From NCBI GenBank assembly GCA_937901025.1, contig CALCGR010000111.1, forward strand, positions 1 to 24,702: a DNA stretch of 24,702 bases, given 5' to 3'. The notes under the pieces are model-generated. The model was not told where the DNA came from and searched no databases. It saw nothing but the letters and a program-made list of their open reading frames with translations. This DNA comes from an uncultured Bacteroidales bacterium. Its GTDB lineage: Bacteria; Bacteroidota; Bacteroidia; Bacteroidales; Paludibacteraceae. Below, piece by piece: positions 22,952 to 24,702 of this stretch (position 1 is its first letter; every line of letters starts with the position of its first letter). A program made the translations under genes and the position numbers.

Positions 22952-23044
22952 TTTGCGGACATTTGCGGACAGTATTTCCTATATACACACATACGCGCGG
23001 GTGGGGATTATAAAACAACTGTCCGCAACTGTCCGCGTCCGCAG
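22952..23044 (+). repeat. Hairpin unit 7
   Basis: Left arm TTTGCGGACA twice (10-bp period, 22952-22973). The right arm is ACTGTCCGCA, ACTGTCCGCG, TCCGCAG (23018-23044). Nineteen positions pair with one mismatch. Core ACACATACGCGCGGGTGGGG, then ATTATAAAAC. Confidence 0.8.
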
Positions 23045-23067
23045 CAAGACCTCTAGCGTATCGTTAC

Positions 23068-23113
23068 CCGTAGCACCCCCGTAGCATCCTAGGACCTGCG
23101 TGGGACCTGCGTG
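23068..23113 (+). repeat. Two adjacent 11-bp tandem pairs
   Basis: CCGTAGCACCC/CCGTAGCATCC (23068-23089) and GGACCTGCGTG x2 (23092-23113). Neither has an inverted partner in the window. Confidence 0.7.
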
Positions 23114-23150
23114 GGCTTGACAAAAACACTGTCTGTCGTGCTTCAGTTAA

Positions 23151-23183
23151 CATACCACTAACATAGCACCCACATAGCACCAT
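23151..23183 (+). repeat. 11-bp tandem triplet
   Basis: CATACCACTAA, CATAGCACCCA, CATAGCACCAT in direct succession. The rest of 23184-23257 shows nothing recognisable. Confidence 0.65.
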
Positions 23184-23257
23184 AGCCTAGCGGTATGATT
23201 ATGAGGTCATTGCGCTGCGTTTGCAATCTGAATAATCGTACATTAGTGTTAATCTTT

Positions 23258-23274
23258 CGCGCATCGCATGCGCG
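23258..23274. other. CGCGCAT/ATGCGCG hairpin
   Basis: Perfect 7-bp inverted repeat around a CGC loop. There is no T-tract, so termination is unlikely. It marks the right end of the non-coding region. Confidence 0.45.
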
Positions 23275-23286
23275 TCTGTAAAACAA

Positions 23287-23316
23287 AGAAGGCCCACTTG
23301 TGTGAGCCTTCTTTTT
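23287..23316. terminator. Terminator of the sdh/frd operon, bidirectional form
   Basis: AGAAGGC (23287-23293) pairs with GCCTTCT (23306-23312), plus an inner CAC/GTG stem around TTGT. T-runs lie on the right for the plus strand and TTTGTTTT for the minus strand. On the minus strand it follows the iron-sulfur subunit stop by about 20 bp. Confidence 0.75.
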
Positions 23317-23333
23317 GTATTCAGACACCGGAA

Positions 23334-24089
23334 TCAGTCTTTGAACTTAGCGCAGATGAATTCGCGGTTGAGGCGGGCGATATTCGCCAGGCTGACGGAC
23401 TTAGGACATTCGGCTGCACAAGCACCGGTGTTCGTGCAGTTACCGAAACCGAGTTCATCCATCTTCGCAATCATCGCCTTGGCGCGTTTAGCAGCCTCGA
23501 CCTTACCTTGCGGCAACAGGGCGAGTTGGCTCACCTTCGCTGCCACGAACAGCATCGCACTACCATTCTTACAAGCCGCTGCACAAGCACCGCAACCGAT
23601 GCAGGATGCTGCGTCCATAGCCTCATCGGCTACGGGTTTGGGAATAGCGATAGCATTAGCATCCGGCACACCGCCCGTATTAACGGAGATGAAACCGCCG
23701 GCTTGCATAATCTTATCGTAGGCTCCGCGGTCGACCATCAAGTCCTTGATAACGGGGAACGCACGGGAACGCCAAGGCTCCACGGTGATCGTCTCGCCGT
23801 CCTTGAACTTACGCATGTGCAACTGGCACGTGGTGATGGCGTTGTCGGGTCCGTGAGGATGTCCGTTGATATACAGCGAGCACATTCCGCAGATACCTTC
23901 ACGGCAATCGTGATCGAAGGCAATCGGATCTTTATGCTCGGCAATGAGTTGCTCGTTGAGAATATCCATCATCTCCAGGAACGATGCACCTTGGAAGACG
24001 TGGTTGAGCGTGTAGGTCTCAAAATGACCTTGCGCTTTCGGTCCGGCTTGACGCCATACTTTGACCTTAATATTAATATATCCGTCCAT
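23334..24089 (-). CDS. frdB: Succinate dehydrogenase/fumarate reductase iron-sulfur subunit
   Basis: Electron-transfer subunit between the FAD protein and the quinone-reducing membrane anchor. It has 251 residues. The N-terminal ferredoxin domain binds a 2Fe-2S cluster (CREGICGMCSLY with a later cysteine in TTCQLH). The C-terminal domain carries CIGCGACAAACKNG and a second cysteine group (GNCTNTGACAAECPKSV) for the 4Fe-4S and 3Fe-4S clusters. This is the short B-type subunit with SdhE/FrdC-like di-heme partners found in Bacteroidota. Many gut species use the complex mainly as a fumarate reductase; direction cannot be told from sequence. It starts 5 bp after the flavoprotein gene. Confidence 0.93.
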   Translation of the reverse strand: MDGYINIKVKVWRQAGPKAQGHFETYTLNHVFQGASFLEMMDILNEQLIAEHKDPIAFDHDCREGICGMCSLYINGHPHGPDNAITTCQLHMRKFKDGETITVEPWRSRAFPVIKDLMVDRGAYDKIMQAGGFISVNTGGVPDANAIAIPKPVADEAMDAASCIGCGACAAACKNGSAMLFVAAKVSQLALLPQGKVEAAKRAKAMIAKMDELGFGNCTNTGACAAECPKSVSLANIARLNREFICAKFKD

Positions 24090-24094
24090 AGTTG

Positions 24095-24702
24095 TTATGC
24101 TTTATAATTACGTGTTTTACGTTCGGTGAACTCATAGTCGAGCGGCTCCTTGATGAGCTCGGGTTCGCTGTCTTCACCCGTATATTTCCAGCAAGCCACA
24201 TAGCTGAACTTATCGTCTTGACGCAAGGCTTCCCCTTCCTCGGTCTGGTACTCCTCACGGAAGTGACCACCGCAGGACTCCTCACGGTTGAGGGCATCGA
24301 GCGCCATCAGACGACCGATCTCGATGAAGTCGCTCAGACGCAGGGCTTTCTCCAGTTCGTTGTTCAAACCATTGGCTTCGCCCGGGATAAACACGTTCGT
24401 CCAGAACTCTTTCTTGAGGGCATCGATCTTCTGCAAAGCGGTCTTCAGACTCTCTGCGGTACGACCCATACCTACGAAGTCCCACATGACGATACCGAAC
24501 TCCTTGTGGATACTATCCACGGAGCGTGTACCTTGGATAGCCATCAGGCGGTCGATCTTATCTTGCACGCCCTTCTCTGCCTCAGCAAACTCCGGCAGGT
24601 CGGTGGACATACGAGGTACACCAATCTGGTCGCTGAGGTAGTTCTGGATCGTATAAGGCAGAACGAAATAACCATCCGCCAGACCTTGCATCAAAGCGGA
24701 GG
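24095..24702 (-). CDS. frdA: Succinate dehydrogenase/fumarate reductase flavoprotein subunit, C-terminal part (partial)
   Basis: The gene runs off the right edge. About 202 residues are visible, from ALMQGLADGYFVLPYTIQNYL to the stop, so no start codon is in the window. The segment covers the helical and C-terminal domains of the A subunit. It includes the conserved LNREESCGGHFREEYQTEEG region and KFSYVACWKY, matching the end of FrdA/SdhA. The FAD-binding Rossmann part and most active-site residues lie outside. It is the upstream partner of the iron-sulfur gene. Confidence 0.92.
   Translation of the reverse strand, partial: SALMQGLADGYFVLPYTIQNYLSDQIGVPRMSTDLPEFAEAEKGVQDKIDRLMAIQGTRSVDSIHKEFGIVMWDFVGMGRTAESLKTALQKIDALKKEFWTNVFIPGEANGLNNELEKALRLSDFIEIGRLMALDALNREESCGGHFREEYQTEEGEALRQDDKFSYVACWKYTGEDSEPELIKEPLDYEFTERKTRNYKA

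Noticed and set aside
22036..23044. CRISPR array
   Set aside because: The repeating part is a palindromic core and the variable parts are complementary within each unit; spacing is irregular and no cas gene is present.
23268..24107. 279-residue plus-strand ORF opposite frdB
   Set aside because: It is an antisense shadow of the iron-sulfur subunit, whose cluster motifs are clear on the minus strand.

Overview
The window is chromosomal DNA from a member of the Bacteroidota, most likely order Bacteroidales. The evidence is a Bacteroidota-type promoter (TTTG, 19-20 bp, TAnnTTTG) in front of at least nine transcription units, almost no Shine-Dalgarno sequences, a GldJ/GldK-type gliding/type IX secretion lipoprotein, a DUF4270 lipoprotein beside a short GT5 protein, an archaeal/eukaryotic-type ProRS, and many SPII lipoproteins with CarboxypepD_reg, BACON and Fn3-like domains. 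I cannot name the genus.

Layout. 1-1077 (minus): start of an unknown secreted or membrane protein and a PlsC-like acyltransferase. 1287-1511: convergent tRNA-Asp and tRNA-Met with terminators between them. 1610-5233 (minus): folP-cdaA-metG operon, divergent from gldJ-like and gcvH (5365-7334, plus). 7341-9610 (minus): truncated glycogen-synthase-like protein overlapping a DUF4270 lipoprotein. 9768-13019 (plus): panC-pdxB-proS, overlapping genes with an extra promoter for proS inside pdxB. This part is ordinary, compact housekeeping DNA.

From about 13.05 kb the character changes to visibly more A+T-rich accessory DNA. 13141-14885 is a two-gene module, a polyvalent-protein-type kinase and a RhuM protein with a PLD-like C-terminus. 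It is bounded by 69-bp direct repeats, each holding a terminator plus a promoter. The second repeat drives a structured RNA of about 275 nt (14985-15261) that ends in its own terminator. 15366-21925 is a run of six closely spaced exported proteins: an LPP20-like lipoprotein, a DUF5683-like protein, and four lipoproteins of growing size built from CarboxypepD_reg, BACON, Fn3-like and Lcl_C modules.

21926-23333 has no gene I can support, but it is the most unusual part of the window. It holds seven roughly 83-99 bp hairpin units. They share a GC-rich palindromic core (CACCYGCGCGCGGGTGGGG) in the same orientation, but each has its own arm sequence. The arms are made of 9-10 bp tandem monomers and are complementary within a unit, not between units. 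Unpaired tandem repeats with an 11-bp period lie among and after them. I know of no described element with this design.

The right edge (23334-24702, minus) returns to housekeeping: the iron-sulfur subunit and the C-terminal part of the flavoprotein of a succinate dehydrogenase/fumarate reductase.
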